Shown: positions 10,844 to 22,229 of the stretch, piece after piece
How the letters are laid out: each line of letters begins with the position of its first letter
How positions within the stretch are numbered: position 1 is the stretch's first letter
NCBI GenBank assembly: GCA_951802195.1
Contig: OX637635.1
Coordinates: 310,001 to 374,000 of the forward strand
Direction: 5' to 3'
DNA: 64,000 bases
DNA from: Tausonia pullulans
Lineage: Eukaryota > Basidiomycota > Tremellomycetes > Cystofilobasidiales > Mrakiaceae
The notes under the pieces: model-generated
Databases searched by the model: none
Seen by the model: the letters and a program-made list of their open reading frames with translations, nothing else
What the model was told of the DNA's origin: nothing
Program-made: the position numbers and the translations under genes

Positions 10844-13660
10844 CTATTTGGCAAACTGGAAGTTAAGCCTGAGTGGGGAGTAGAGAAAGAGATCAGTCAG
10901 CGCCGTTCCTGGACCAACTGACTAAGAAGAAACGACCCACCTCTTGTTACCCTCATCCGTAGTAGTCGCGAGATAGTGCGACTTTTCCTCGCTCGTCATG
11001 TTGTCCCAGATGGCAGCCTTCTTTTTGTTGCGCCAGGTGTAGTAGAACCAGATGCCCGGGTAGAGGACCACAAGGTTGAAGGCGATGATGCCGAGCAGGG
11101 CTGAATTACCCTTTTTGTAACGCGGAGCGTCCGAGGGCTGGTAGATGTTGGCGCCGATGATGGACGACAACTGGACGCTCATGTTATAGAGCGAGGCGGA
11201 GACAGTTCGAGTGCGGACGGAACCACTGTTGCGAGAGGCCCATCCAACCTGAGAGATGAAGATTGTCAGCGCTAGACGTCGATGAGCGCAGCGAAAGCAA
11301 GGCGCACCTGAACAGAGTGGACGTAGGGGTAGCCGAGAAGGACGGTTGCGATGGCAAAGTACTGCCATGCCCCAATCTTGGGAAGGACTTGGCTGAGGAG
11401 GTAGGTGTGGGATGAGCCTCAGAATCGTGCCGACAGAGCTTTAGGCATCAAGCGACTGACAGAGCGATGAAGCAGGGCAGCAACCAGAGGTTCTGCGCCA
11501 TGCACACAAACGACCGGTTGTCGAACGCCTCGGAAACGACGGAGATGACGATGAGCATGATGATGGAGATGACCGTGCTGGGGACTGTGAGAAGGTTGGC
11601 CATGACGGTGGAGAAGCCAAGAGTCTTGAAGGAAATCTGGAGGTCTGGAGAATGAGGAATCTTCAACAAGGGTTCCAGCCTCAGCTATATAAAATGACTA
11701 CTCACATTGCGCGACCGGTGTCGCAGCGAGTCCAAAGACGAGACCGAGGAAGTAGAGGGGCATGAGATCATAATCGCCGAAACTCTTCCAGACCATCTTG
11801 AGCGTGAGGGATTGGCGGTTGTGCATGCCGCTGAAGGTGGGAAGGGAGTAAGTTTGCATAATCCCCTGCTGACTAGAGGTTGAAAATCCCTCACCCTTTC
11901 TCAGGGTCGTCACGGATAACTCGGTTGACGATAATCTTGGCCTCGCGCTACGTGCGGCACGGTCGGGCGACGAGATTGGCATCAGCGACTACAACCGGGG
12001 CGAATTACTTCCTACGGAGAGAGCACTCACATCAGTGAGATATCCATTCTTTCTAAAGGAGGTTTTAGTCCGTGTAGGGCACGACGGCATCATCCAGAAG
12101 CTTGCGACTCCGACGATAAGCGTGAGGAGGCCTGTTGGATCTATCCGGATCAGAATCTGGAGACCAGTCGGAGGCTTTTGAGGACGGAGCACTCACCCTC
12201 TATCAAAAACATCCACCTCCAGCCAGCTTTGCCTCGAACTCCGCGCATGGTGTTGAGACCCGTGCCGAGGAAGCCTTTGTACACGATAAGAAAAAGGGTC
12301 AATTGGATGACATTGAAGCATCAGCCCAGTTGAGACGCACCCGTCAAAGTGCCGGAAAATGGATTCATCGTGTAGAAGAAGGCCAGTCGGATAGGGAGGT
12401 CCGTCTTGGTGTAGTCTGCTCGGTGCTTGTCAGAAGATGTATCGAGGCGGATGGACATGAGCAGGAGGACATACAGTAGGAGAGGTAGAGGATGACATCC
12501 GGAATGAATCTGCGAAAAGAAAGGCTCAAGTCAGCATCTTCGACGGACAAAGGTCAGCTAAACTGAGTGCTCACCCTCCCTGGAAGGCGGCGCTGTTGGG
12601 AATATCACTCCCGTTAGCCAATATTCTAGGTGTCTTGACGAAAGAGAGGGATGCTCACATAAGGAATCGAAACGTGAGGAAAGATGCCCTTCCGTTGAGC
12701 CAGAACTGAGCACCGCTCAGGACTGAAAAGATCAAGATCTGGATCGGAATCTGCGGTGCAGACAGAAACTGATTGTGAGCATTGAGGAAGTATTACGCAG
12801 GCGCGGGAAAGCTTACCCAGACGTCCGGTCCGAGGCGTTTGGAGATGAGCTGCGAGGGCAGCTCGGCGATGAGGAACCCTGCCTTTGAGAGCGATGAACT
12901 GGAGAGCTCTGCGTCAGAGCGATACATGTGGGCGGATAGGGTCACCAGAGGCTCACCCAAGGTTATAGTCTTTCTGCGTGAGATGCAGGTCTTTGAGGAA
13001 GCCGTCGGCCGTGGCGCTGGCCAGGTTTCCGCGATCTGACAGGGGGCGTAAGCAAATCGCACTGTATACTTGCTCGCTCTCCACTCACCAATATCCAGAG
13101 CAAGAAACATGAGAATGACCCAGGTCAGGATCTAGTGCATGATAAAGGCAGAGTCAGCAGCGTCCTCCAAATGGAGGGGACATCGAGGGCATGCACCTTC
13201 CAGTCGACCTTGCGGAGTGCGGTCCGTTCCTCCTTCCAAGTCCAGCGAAAGTCCGGGTCGAACGCTTCAATATTTTCCCAGTCCTCACGAGGTTGGAAAA
13301 ACTTGGCCTGGTCGGTGTCATAGACTGTGGTAACCCAAATGAACCCGATGAAGAATGTCAATGGATGTTTGGAGAATCCAGGGCAAAGCAGCCGGGCTGA
13401 CCTGAAGGCTGCGTGGCGATCTCGTCCAGGCCAAACGTGGTTTGGGGCCGAAGGCGGAAAAAGCGAAGAAGAGCACCAGTAATAGGCCCTTCCTTGGCGT
13501 CCTGCTCTGATATGGGCTTGGAGGAGGTTGCTAGAGGAGGAATGCCGTCCTTAAGAACGAGGCCGAAGGCCTCCTTCTCTTCAATTGAGGAATCCGCGCT
13601 TAGCACAGACGCGCCAGGCTCTTCAAGCGGTTGTTTCTTCTCGTCGGGGGCGGAAGACAT
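10844..13660 (-). CDS. MFS transporter, Dal5/allantoate permease (ACS) family
   Basis: Proton-coupled plasma-membrane importer of the anion:cation symporter branch of the MFS. Its fungal members take up allantoate, nicotinate, biotin, pantothenate or sulfur compounds. The ATG is at 13660, and a soluble Glu/Lys-rich N-terminus precedes the first membrane exon (ILTWVILMFLALDI). The family signature follows: DRGNLASATADGFLKDL, then AGFLIAELPSQLISKRLGPD and FIPDVILYLSYYYTKTDLP. The C-terminal exons read VGWASRNSGSVRTRTVSA and ANIYQPSDAPRYKKGNSALL. A last exon, 10844-10868, adds LNFQFAK after an intron at 10869-10940, completing the typical 'GNKRLDFRF' end. At least 12 introns are present; internal boundaries were not all fixed. 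The stop is TAG at 10844-10846. It is co-oriented with the TauD-type dioxygenase 970 bp upstream. The family is firm; the substrate is inferred only from context (possibly a sulfonate, as for yeast Soa1). Confidence 0.85.
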
Positions 13661-14631
13661 AGAGGCGAGTTTGCGAGAGGTAATGGAAAAAGGCGGAAGG
13701 GGTATAGCCAAGAGCTAGAGCTGAACGAGTTGGCGGCGGCGGCAGCGAGCAAGCGGGCGCGCGAGAATGAGAGAAGAGAGAGGGAGATGGTAGCTGAAGG
13801 AACAACTGAGCGAATTGCTGAAGTTTCGGGGTTTTGTATGATTGAGGCAGACGCCACGATCAGCGATGCATCACACATGCCTTCGCACGACAGGCATGAG
13901 TGTAGATGGCGTCAGTTATACGTGCGCGGGCGAACGCGATTGCGGGGTCAGTTCGGTTTGGTCATTCCTTTCTTGTCAGCCTTGCTCTCCGCTTAGTCTC
14001 ACTGTGCCTGCTCTGTCCGGACTTTTAAATCACTCCGGAAGACGGCACTCTCGATCTAAAGCACGCGATAGGCCAGATGGGATTAGACGCAGATAGAACG
14101 TCGTGAAGGCGCAATTATCGAGAGGAGCGTTTTTGGGCCAGCCATGGTTGGACGAGAGCGCGATGGCACTCAGTTGCCAGCGAGCTCGCCTTTGCTTCAC
14201 TGAGGCTAGACCGGTCGCTGGGAGCAGCTTGATCTTAACTTTACGTCTGTCTGAGATGATTCGTCTCACAGATTGAGGATCAGCTCATATTGCACCTGAG
14301 CAGGTGATCCGTTTGTCGATGTTATCGGCCGACACAAATTATCGATTTCTCCGTTGCCTAACTCACGAGTCATTGGCCGAGTGCTATTGGCTCAGCGCTT
14401 CCTCTCTGGGAAGTCTGATTGCAAGCATTTCGTCTGTTCACTGTGCGCTGTGTTGCTGCGATTCTTCGGTGTACGCCCAGTACGGCGATGTAAGGCCGGT
14501 ATGCATCAAGTGTGCTATTCAGGTGATTAATGCAGAAACAATTTTGATATAACAATTATCACACCGACCGCACCGACACCCCGAAGGTAAGCGAGGAAGA
14601 AAACGTAAAAGTGGAAATTCCCAGCGTCGAT
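13661..14631. promoter_or_regulatory. promoter region of the transporter gene, with paired inverted CCAAT boxes
   Basis: About 970 bp between the transporter start and the end of the co-oriented dioxygenase. No exon is apparent. Two ATTGG pentamers (CCAAT on the minus strand, the coding strand of the transporter) lie at 14372-14376 and 14386-14390, 14 bp apart, about 0.7 kb upstream of the transporter ATG. They are candidate Hap/NF-Y sites. The half next to 14631 serves as the 3' flank of the dioxygenase. Confidence 0.35.
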
Positions 14632-16205
14632 TTACGTCGACTCGGCTCCTTCTCCTCCCCCGGCCGCCTCGAGGGCAGCCGCCCGAGACGAGCTGAGCGG
14701 GTCGTAGTAAGGACGCTCACCAACAGAGATGATACGCTCGCCGTGGCGCTTTTCGAAGCCGTAGTCGGCTGTGACACTGGAGGGCGGTGTCGGTGAGATG
14801 ATCAGCCGATGCTGCTGAGTTCTAGAATTGATGAGGCTCGAACATACCTGTGGAATGTGCTTCGATTGTCCCAACTGAGAAGGGTGGTTCAAGGTTGTGT
14901 GATCAGACGTTGTCTCTCCAGAGAGGAGGCGTGTCGGTGTACTCACATGGCGACAGATCCCTTCTCCCAGCGGAACCGGACCTGGAGATCGTGATTCTGG
15001 GAGATGTGCTCAAAGAGGTAGCTGAGGAGGTTGTCCGACTCGTCCTTGTTGAGCTCGTTGATGCGCTTGGTGAACGTTCGGTTGACGAAGAGGCCCTTCC
15101 AGCCTGTGACCGGGTTCGTCCGGATGACGGGGTGGGATGCGCTGGCAAGTGACGTCCACGGTCAACAGCCACTCTCTGATTCATCAATGTACTGAAGCTC
15201 ACCTCAGGTGCTGGCCCTTGTTCTCCGGATGGCCACGAGGCTCCCGGAAGGCCTGCTTGAACCGGAAGAACGGCTCGCCAACATGCGTCGCCGTGAGCGT
15301 TGAGAGAAACTCTTGGAAGGCGGGGCTGAGCCTATCGTACGCCTGGTAGGCGGACGCCCAGAGCTGAAAGGAGGGAAAAGGCTGATCAGAACTTGTCGAC
15401 GACTGAAAGATCAATGTTGTGCGCTCCTACTCACCGTATCACCTCCGACCTTAGGGAGAACGTCCAGCCTAAGAACGGCGTAGTCGGAGGGATGGGGCTC
15501 GAACGTTACTGTACTTATACAGTCAGAACCCCCTTTCAAGTATCCTTCTGAAGTTGATTTCTAACATACCATCTGAGTGCCAGAAGTTTGACGCCCGAGA
15601 GCTGATCACTCCCTCGAGGCGCTGACGAGCGCCCTCAGCGTCGGCTGATAATAAATGTATATAAGTTTGAATCCGGCCGGCTAGGGGAGCCAAGGGCAGG
15701 ACTCACAAGTGATGTTCTGCACATCATTTCCAGCCGTCTCCTTGCCAAACGTGCCGAGATCGTGAGTCGGATGAATGTGAAGGCCGGCTTCAGCGGGACG
15801 ACCCGTCTCGCGACCGAGCCTGTCAACGAGGGTCCTGTGCCCTCAAACGTGGGAGACCTTAGAACTGTGCACAAAGAAGTATATTGGTGCACTATACGTA
15901 CCGCTGTTGCTGGACGGTAAGGTCGTGCTGCTCTCGGAAGAAGACCACGCCACGCTGGGAGACCTGGAGGTACAATTTCGATGTCAAAGTCTAAACGACG
16001 CCAAATAGAGGAATCAAGTGACACAAACGATGATGGCCAGGTCCCGGATGGCCGTCGGGTGAGCCTCGGCATCAAGGAGATCGACAATCTTGACCGAGGG
16101 GTGGAACTCCGTGCCGATGGAGGGTGTGAGATCGGTCTTGCCGAGCTTGGCAAGCGAGCCGGTGCTCTGGAGGGGGGCAGGGTAGTTGGGCGAGGCAGAA
16201 GGCAT
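14632..16205 (-). CDS. TauD/Jlp1-type Fe(II)/2-oxoglutarate sulfonate dioxygenase
   Basis: Cytosolic dioxygenase expected to oxidise an organosulfonate such as taurine or isethionate, releasing sulfite and an aldehyde while converting 2-oxoglutarate to succinate. Start ATG at 16205 (MPSASPNYPAPLQ). Exon 1 is 16029-16205 and exon 2 is 15902-15963; several short exons follow to TAA at 14632-14634. The iron-binding H-x-D lies in SNFWHSDVTFEPHPSDYAVL, and GGDTLWASAYQAYDRL follows. The substrate-side region reads HPVIRTNPVTGWKGLFVNR. The distal His and 2-oxoglutarate-binding Arg are in AIWDNRSTFHSVTADYGF and GERIISVGERPYYDP; WDNR straddles an intron that I placed to give AT|T. All catalytic positions seem present. 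Length (roughly 385-400 residues) fits yeast Jlp1. It lies between a Dal5-family transporter and a divergent Zn2Cys6 factor. Family firm; exact substrate inferred. Confidence 0.88.
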
Positions 16206-17419
16206 TTCGAAGAAGAGAAATAAAATGGGTGGTTGATGGCAGGGTGTGAGATCACCAAAATCAAGGAAGAATAAGGGCCTCAGGGACATCGGACAGCCCT
16301 TCGGAGAAGTGCGCAAAGGCTCATCGCACACTCCGCTTTAGCCACTCTGACGTGCTCGTTCGTTCCTCCCTCTGCCAGACGCCTCCTCCCATCGCGTGTT
16401 TTTCCTGTGTTGGCTTTATGGCTTTAAGCCTGAAAAGTCCGTTCGAGCTGGAGAGGCGCCCAAATGAGTTGAGAGGGCGCCGAAGACGTGCAACTTCGTC
16501 AGAGCAGAAAATTCGGCCGATGGGAAAATGTAGTGCAGCGCTCGCGCGTGACTATTTGACGAGAGTCGTTGGGTAACGCCCACTACAGCTCTTCTGTACC
16601 ACAGTCACAGGTCATGCTCTCCAGCGAGGCACGTTGCACAGGTCAGCACTGGCTGAAGGCTAGCCATTAAACAGTGCGCACACGCGCGTTGACCAAAGGA
16701 CAGGTCCTGGCAGTCTGGTCCGGGCCGTGCATTGCAGAAGCGCGCGCTGTAAGAGACAACAGGAAAAGGCGGTGGGAAAAGAACCTGCCGTTACCAGCAC
16801 GATCAAGGATTAGCCAGTCTCGCGCGCATGCTGGTCGACGTCGATGTTCTATTTGGGCCTTCTTGGGCTGAGACGAGAGCGTACGTGGGAACAGGTCAAG
16901 GCCACATGTCTGTGACGCAGAGAAGGCTTAGGGAAGCACATGATGATGACGAAGGGGGGGCGGCAATGGCGGCGGAGAAGGGATGTGTGACTCATCGAAT
17001 AGGTTTCCCGCATGGACAGGCGGATCCGAAAGCAAGAGGTCGTTTCGCGGTGGACATGAGCCCGAGGGCCGACTAAGGCAGGAAATCTCCTGCCAGGCGG
17101 AGAAGGTGAGCTGCTGTTGAGAGAAAAAAGAAACATAATTCTTCTTCATCTATTGCCATTTCTTCTCATAAACCGCGGCTCTGGATAAGTAGTACTGGAG
17201 AGTGAGAGAGAGAAGAAATGAGGAATATTGGGAATGACGGAGACGAAAGGGAGGTGACCACGCGCCTCAAACCGCAGCCCCTCGCAGTCCTCCTAAGCGA
17301 GGGCTCCCCCCGAACCAGTGACTGAGGGCAGGCAGGCGCTGTCCCTCCCATTTCAATCTCAACATCGACCCCTCCTTGTATCCATCCATAAGACGAACAC
17401 CCCCTCCCCCCGCCCACGC
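16206..17419. promoter_or_regulatory. divergent promoter region, dioxygenase / Zn2Cys6 regulator
   Basis: About 1.2 kb shared upstream region of the TauD-type dioxygenase (leftward) and the zinc-cluster factor (rightward). No credible coding exon is present. The last 150 bp before 17420 are C/T-rich, like a 5' leader. A direct regulatory link between the two genes would act here, but no repeated CGG half-sites could be assigned by eye. Confidence 0.4.
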
Positions 17420-20400
17420 ATGGACTTCTCGCAACTCAACAACATCCAAGACATGTCGACCGACGACCTCTCCCGGGTACTCGCTCGAGTCCAGACTGGG
17501 ACTGCCGGCTCCCCTGCCCTATGCGGTGTCTCGAATGGCGACGGCGACTTCGCCTGGCCCGCCGAGTTTCAGAGCGAGCATTTTGGCCTCGAGTCAGTCC
17601 TTTGCGCTTGCCTTGCCTGCCTACCGGGTTGTTTCTGTCGACAAGACTGGAGGACGGGACGAGGGCGGAAAGAGGAGAAAGAGAGCAGGCGGCTGCACGA
17701 TGGACGCGCGTGGTCGTGGCCTGATTCGCAAGTGCGGGCGGGCAGGCGGCCTCGCCGGGGAAGCGTCGGGGCATTTCCTTTTGAGGCGGTCAGAGGAATC
17801 AAATGGGTTCACTCAGGAACAAAGCCAACGGGCTTCCTTGCCACGCCGATCAATTATTGAAACTGACGCTTCTTCAATATTCTTCCTATCTCCCAGCGTC
17901 GCAGCCTTTCTCCTTGCGGATTCAGCCATCCAGACGCCCGCTACCGGCGATCTTCCCTCGACCATCAACCTCTCCGCCCTTGGCGGCGGATCAGTCGACG
18001 GCGGCCACCCCTCTTCCTCCTCCGACAACGAGTCCTCCAACGGGGGCTCGCCTGAATACAGGCCCGCCTCACTCTCCCTTTCGCCTCCGGCCCTTTACCA
18101 GACCCTCGACCAGCAGCAGCTCCAGCAACAAACCGAGGCTGCCGCCCGTCGCAGGGTTGGCGGTTCCAAGCGCGGCGCCGGCCGCCGACCCAAGTACATT
18201 AGGACCAAGACTGGCTGCCTCTGCTGCAGGGCCAAGCGCGTTAAGTGCGATGAAGAGTGAGTGGCAGCGGCGACTGCGTACCCGCTCGCTCCTTGGCTCA
18301 CTGTGGCGCGCGCACACTCTTTTCCAGGCACCCCAACTGCAAGCGCTGCCGCAACGCCAACCGCGAGTGCGTCTGGCCCTCGGCCGCTGATGGCGCCGCC
18401 AGCGTCCATGAACGTCGCACTAGTGGCGGTAGCATCAGCGAGCACAGCGGAAGCGCCTCGTCGTCGCCCGATAAGAGGCCGATCCTGCTCCCCGCCGCCT
18501 CCGGCGGTGGATCCATTAGAAGTGAGCGCGGCATTGGCAGGACCGTCACTACCACCACGGCCTCAACCAAGACGTAAGTCGTCCTGGATCGCTGCAAGTG
18601 CGTCAGCGGTGGCTTACTGGTTTTTTTTTTTTTTTTTTTCTTAGTCCCGCTGGACAGCCCAACCGCGTCCGCATTGTTCGCCCCGTCGAGACTGCCTTCA
18701 AGTCGTTCCCGCTCCCCTCATCCGTCGGCTCGGCTCGCACGAGTGTCTCGCCCTCGGCTTCGCCCAACCTCGTCCCCGCCACGATCGCGGACCCCGCCGT
18801 CCCCACCAGCGGCGGCATCGTCATCTCGCCTCGCTCGATCTACCTTTCGCCCCCCGAGCCCGTCGACGAGTCGGCCATCAGCGCCACCGCCGCTGGGAGT
18901 CTCCTCAGCCCCCAGTACCTCCTCCCTTGGTTCCCCACGGCCGAGGAGCGTGGTCTCATCCTCCACTTCTGCCAGCACTCAGCCACACTACTCATGGCCC
19001 GCCCCGTTGAGGCTGGTGTGAACCCGATCCTTGCGACTCTCCTCCCGCTCGCGCTCTCGGCGCCTCGCGGCTTTTCGATATCGACGGACGCCCTCAGGCT
19101 CTCGCTCCTTGCCATCGCGGCCACCCACCAGGCGTACCTTCTCTCCAAATCAGGTACCCCGGGCCCGGTCCTCTCCAAGTCCCTGGACCTCGCCATTGGT
19201 CTTAGGACCGACGCTCGCGTTCTCGCCCGCTCTGCCGACTCCAAGGTTCGGGGGGACAAGGGCGATGCCCTCTTCGCCGCGACCGTCGTCCTCGGTATCG
19301 TCGACATCCTGCTCGGCGGCCACGCTTGGACGCAAAACTTTGACCTTGCCAAGGCTATTGTCGCCAACCGCGGTGGTGTTGAGGCCATGCTCGCCGCCTC
19401 GGCGTCCATTACACTCAAGGAGGGCGTCGAGGTCTCGAGGACCCGGCTTTTGCTCGAGAGTGAGTCTCGATTCCTTACGTATATATCACACCTGAGCGTT
19501 CTGCTTATACTTCTCCTCTCTCGCCCCAGTCCTTGTCACTCACGAGATCTTTGGATCCTTCGTCACCGCCGAGGTCCCCTCGCCGCTCCTTTCCGGCGAT
19601 TGGTTCTCCGACGCCGCCCAGACAACTGCCCCCTCGTACCACGTGCACTCAGTCGACGTCCACTTTGGAGTCTCGCGCTCGACGCTCGGCATTCTCTCTC
19701 GCGTCTCGGGCCTTATGAGTCGCGCTAGCGCCGCTTCGTCTGACGTCCCGGAAGTCGATGGACTTGCCGAGTTCGACCAGCTCTTTCTTCAAGACTTTGA
19801 CTTCTCCGCTGCCGCCGCAACTCCCACGCAGGTCTCGGAGCCCGACGTCGTCTCGATTCGCAAGGATGCCTTGGAGGTCCTCGCTGCTATCGAAACCGCC
19901 ATCGCCAACCTCTCTGGCACCGGACCTGCTGAGGACCGTCTCACTCAGGGCAACCTCGCCTACCTTCACACGGCCAAGCTCCTCATTCTCCGCAGCGTCT
20001 TCCGCTCCGTTCGTTCCGACGGTCGTGTCCAGGCTGCCGCGCTCCAGATCCTCGAGAACTGCTCGGCTGCCGTCGCTTCGGGCCTTACGAACCACCTCAC
20101 CTGGCCGATGATTGTCGCCGCCACTCAAGTCAACGCTGCCGCCCGGCCTTGGGCGCTCACCATCCTCGAGGGTCTCCGTCGCCAGAACTGCTTCAATGTT
20201 GACTCCGGCGCTAGGATTATCCGCGAGGTACGTTCTGCCTCACTTGCCTCCGTGCTTGCAAGCTATCAGTAGCTTACCCTGCTTTCTTCCACTCCCTTCT
20301 TTGCTCGGCAGACCTGGGACCGCCTTGACCGCGGTTCCGACTGGTCCGACTGGAAGAGTGTGCTGAATGACCTCGAGATGAAGGTCCTGTGAGTGTGGCC

Positions 20401-20467
20401 ACATCTTCTCGCTTCTCAATTCTTGACTGACTTCAATACTTTCGCCTCGCTCGTCAGCCTCACTTAA
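17420..20467 (+). CDS. Zn2Cys6 fungal transcription factor
   Basis: Nuclear DNA-binding regulator. Seven exons: 17420-17592, 17897-18256, 18328-18573, 18645-19459, 19530-20227, 20312-20388 and 20458-20467. They sum to 2379 nt, 792 residues, in frame. The binuclear zinc cluster spans an intron at residues about 160-195: TKTGCLCCRAKRVKCDEE joined to HPNCKRCRNANRECVW. Spacing is C-x2-C-x6-C-x6-C-x2-C-x6-C, with one extra Cys inside the first pair. An acidic/Gln-rich stretch (LDQQQLQQQTEAAARRR) lies before it and Ser-rich sequence after. The large C-terminal half (LLPWFPTAEERGLILHFCQH, then HAWTQNFDLAKAIVANRGG) matches the fungal-specific factor domain of the DUF3468 type. The 304-nt first intron is unusually long for this window, and the intron before exon 4 has a T20 polypyrimidine tract. 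Divergent from the dioxygenase, so a local pathway regulator is plausible but inferred. Confidence 0.88.
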
Positions 20468-22229
20468 CCGCTTGAACCAACCTGCCGCCGCTCTCGTCAG
20501 CGCCCGCGGTGTTTTTATTTACCCACCACTACCACCACCACACGCCTCATGTGCTCGCCGCGCATGCGCGCATCTTGGTGTCTGCCCTCTCCCCTCCCCG
20601 ACTTTCCCCGCCCGGCCCGTCCCACGTTCTTCTTCTTCCTCCTCTCGCCTCCTTGGGTGATTGGCTGGAGGAGAAGGGGCGGCTGCCGGCGGCGCACGAG
20701 TGTGAGACCCGCCCGAACACCAAACCTTTTCTTTTTCGAACGTCTTTCCTATTCCCCCTTTCATCACAACTCGTCTTATACCTTCGCAACAACTCTCAGC
20801 TTCGAGAAACCCACCACCCTTGCTCTCCCTCCGCCTGGCGACCGCAATGTCGTTTGGTGCTGGCTCGCTTTCGTACAAGGAGGTCGCGACCGCAATGTCG
20901 TCCTATCTTAGGTTTCTCGTCGCCTCGTCAACTGTTTCGCGTTTAGGTTTGGGATGTGTGTTGATAGAGTCTGTAGGATTGTTCGCCTCCTTTTTCTTCA
21001 TTTTGTTCTCTCGTCTGTACCTTTTCTTCTTCTTGCCCTGGGGCTCTGTCCCTCGTTGGACATCCCTCTTCTCGGCATTTTTCTGTGATTCCCCTTTTGC
21101 CTCTTCTTTTGCTCAAAGACGACATTTTCTTGTTGATCCACAATCTATCGTCCACCGTCATCTGCCCGTTTGAAGTCAGGCCTCAAGCGGAAGCCAATGA
21201 GCAGCTCGGCTCTGATGCCCCACAAAGAGAGAGTTTGTTGAACTGGTTGTTTGTCAACGTCAACGAGAAAGTATACTTACATACCAAACTACTGGCGAGT
21301 CTGCCTTTACTCCTACCCCGGCTGTCAGCGAGCGCGAGGGGGAGATGAGACGAGGGGTAGTAGTCGTTGAAGCCTGCCTAGATGGCCTTTTCATCATCCT
21401 CTCGTGAGTATACATAGTTTTCTCTTGGCCGCCTTCCTGTATGTCAACGATGGAGACAAATCTTTGTCTCCTTAAGCCTCGCACCATCTCCGCCGACCTC
21501 ATTCTCTCCTCCTTAACCTCCCCAATCTCGGAGCCGCCCACCTCCCCTTCGTTTACCTCCAAAGACTTTTCCTCATTTCACGCCTCGTCCACTCTATCAC
21601 CAAGGCCCAACGCACAAGCATCACCATCGTCGTCTTCCTTGCGCTCGCCCTTTTCGCTGAGGTACCGTTCGAGACCGTCCGGGCCAACACGGTCGGCAAG
21701 GCTTGGCAGCCAGCTACGCCGTGGTACTGTCAGTGTCGCTTCCTCCTTGACCTTCTTGAGGGTATTTTTTCGTCCAATATGACTGGCACAATCCCTACAT
21801 ACATATTTGACTAGAGGAACTCGAAAGTATCAAGGTGTACCATCCGATTGCCTAGGTTGTGCGTCCGCGTCATTGTCTCCATCCTGTGCTTGCCGATCTC
21901 GTCGTCACGCTGAACGTCCTGCGCTCAGGTATGGATGGCAAGACTTGCCTCTCCTCCAGTCGCTCTGTGACTAAGCCCAGTCTAGTGCCCTTTGCTCGTC
22001 ATATGATATTGACCTCCTTACTACCTTGGAATCTTTTCGATCTACTCTCAATCACTCCAGCCTACTCTCCCGTGGTGCATGTGTGTATCTCGGGCTTTCT
22101 TCGACTCGGATCTAAAATAAAGAAGCATCATCAAAGGAGGTCGTACAAATGTAATGTAAGTGAAATCGTGCACAACCCCTCCCTCCCCCCCACTTCTCCC
22201 TCTTTCAGCTCAGACTTCTGGCTGGCTAG
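20468..22229. other. gene-poor stretch with a duplicated ATG-containing 16-mer
   Basis: This 1.8-kb stretch follows the zinc-cluster gene. A 16-bp direct repeat containing ATGTCG occurs at 20838-20853 and 20886-20901, exactly 48 bp apart and in frame. The first ATG (20847) opens MSFGAGSLSYKEVATAMSS after a pyrimidine-rich leader, so a gene start here is possible, but I could not follow it into convincing downstream exons. A separate weak candidate at 21382-21814 is listed on its own. Confidence 0.35.
21382..21814 (+). CDS. possible small membrane protein (weak candidate)
   Basis: A two-exon model is possible: 21382-21403 (ATG plus six codons and one base), a GTGAGT donor, and exon 21477-21814 after a TTAAG acceptor. 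It totals 360 nt (119 residues) in frame. It contains one hydrophobic helix (TSITIVVFLALALFAEVPF) followed by ETVRANTVGKAWQPATPWY. I recognise no family. The acceptor is weak and the upstream residues are Ser/His/Leu-rich, so this may be chance open sequence. Confidence 0.2.
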
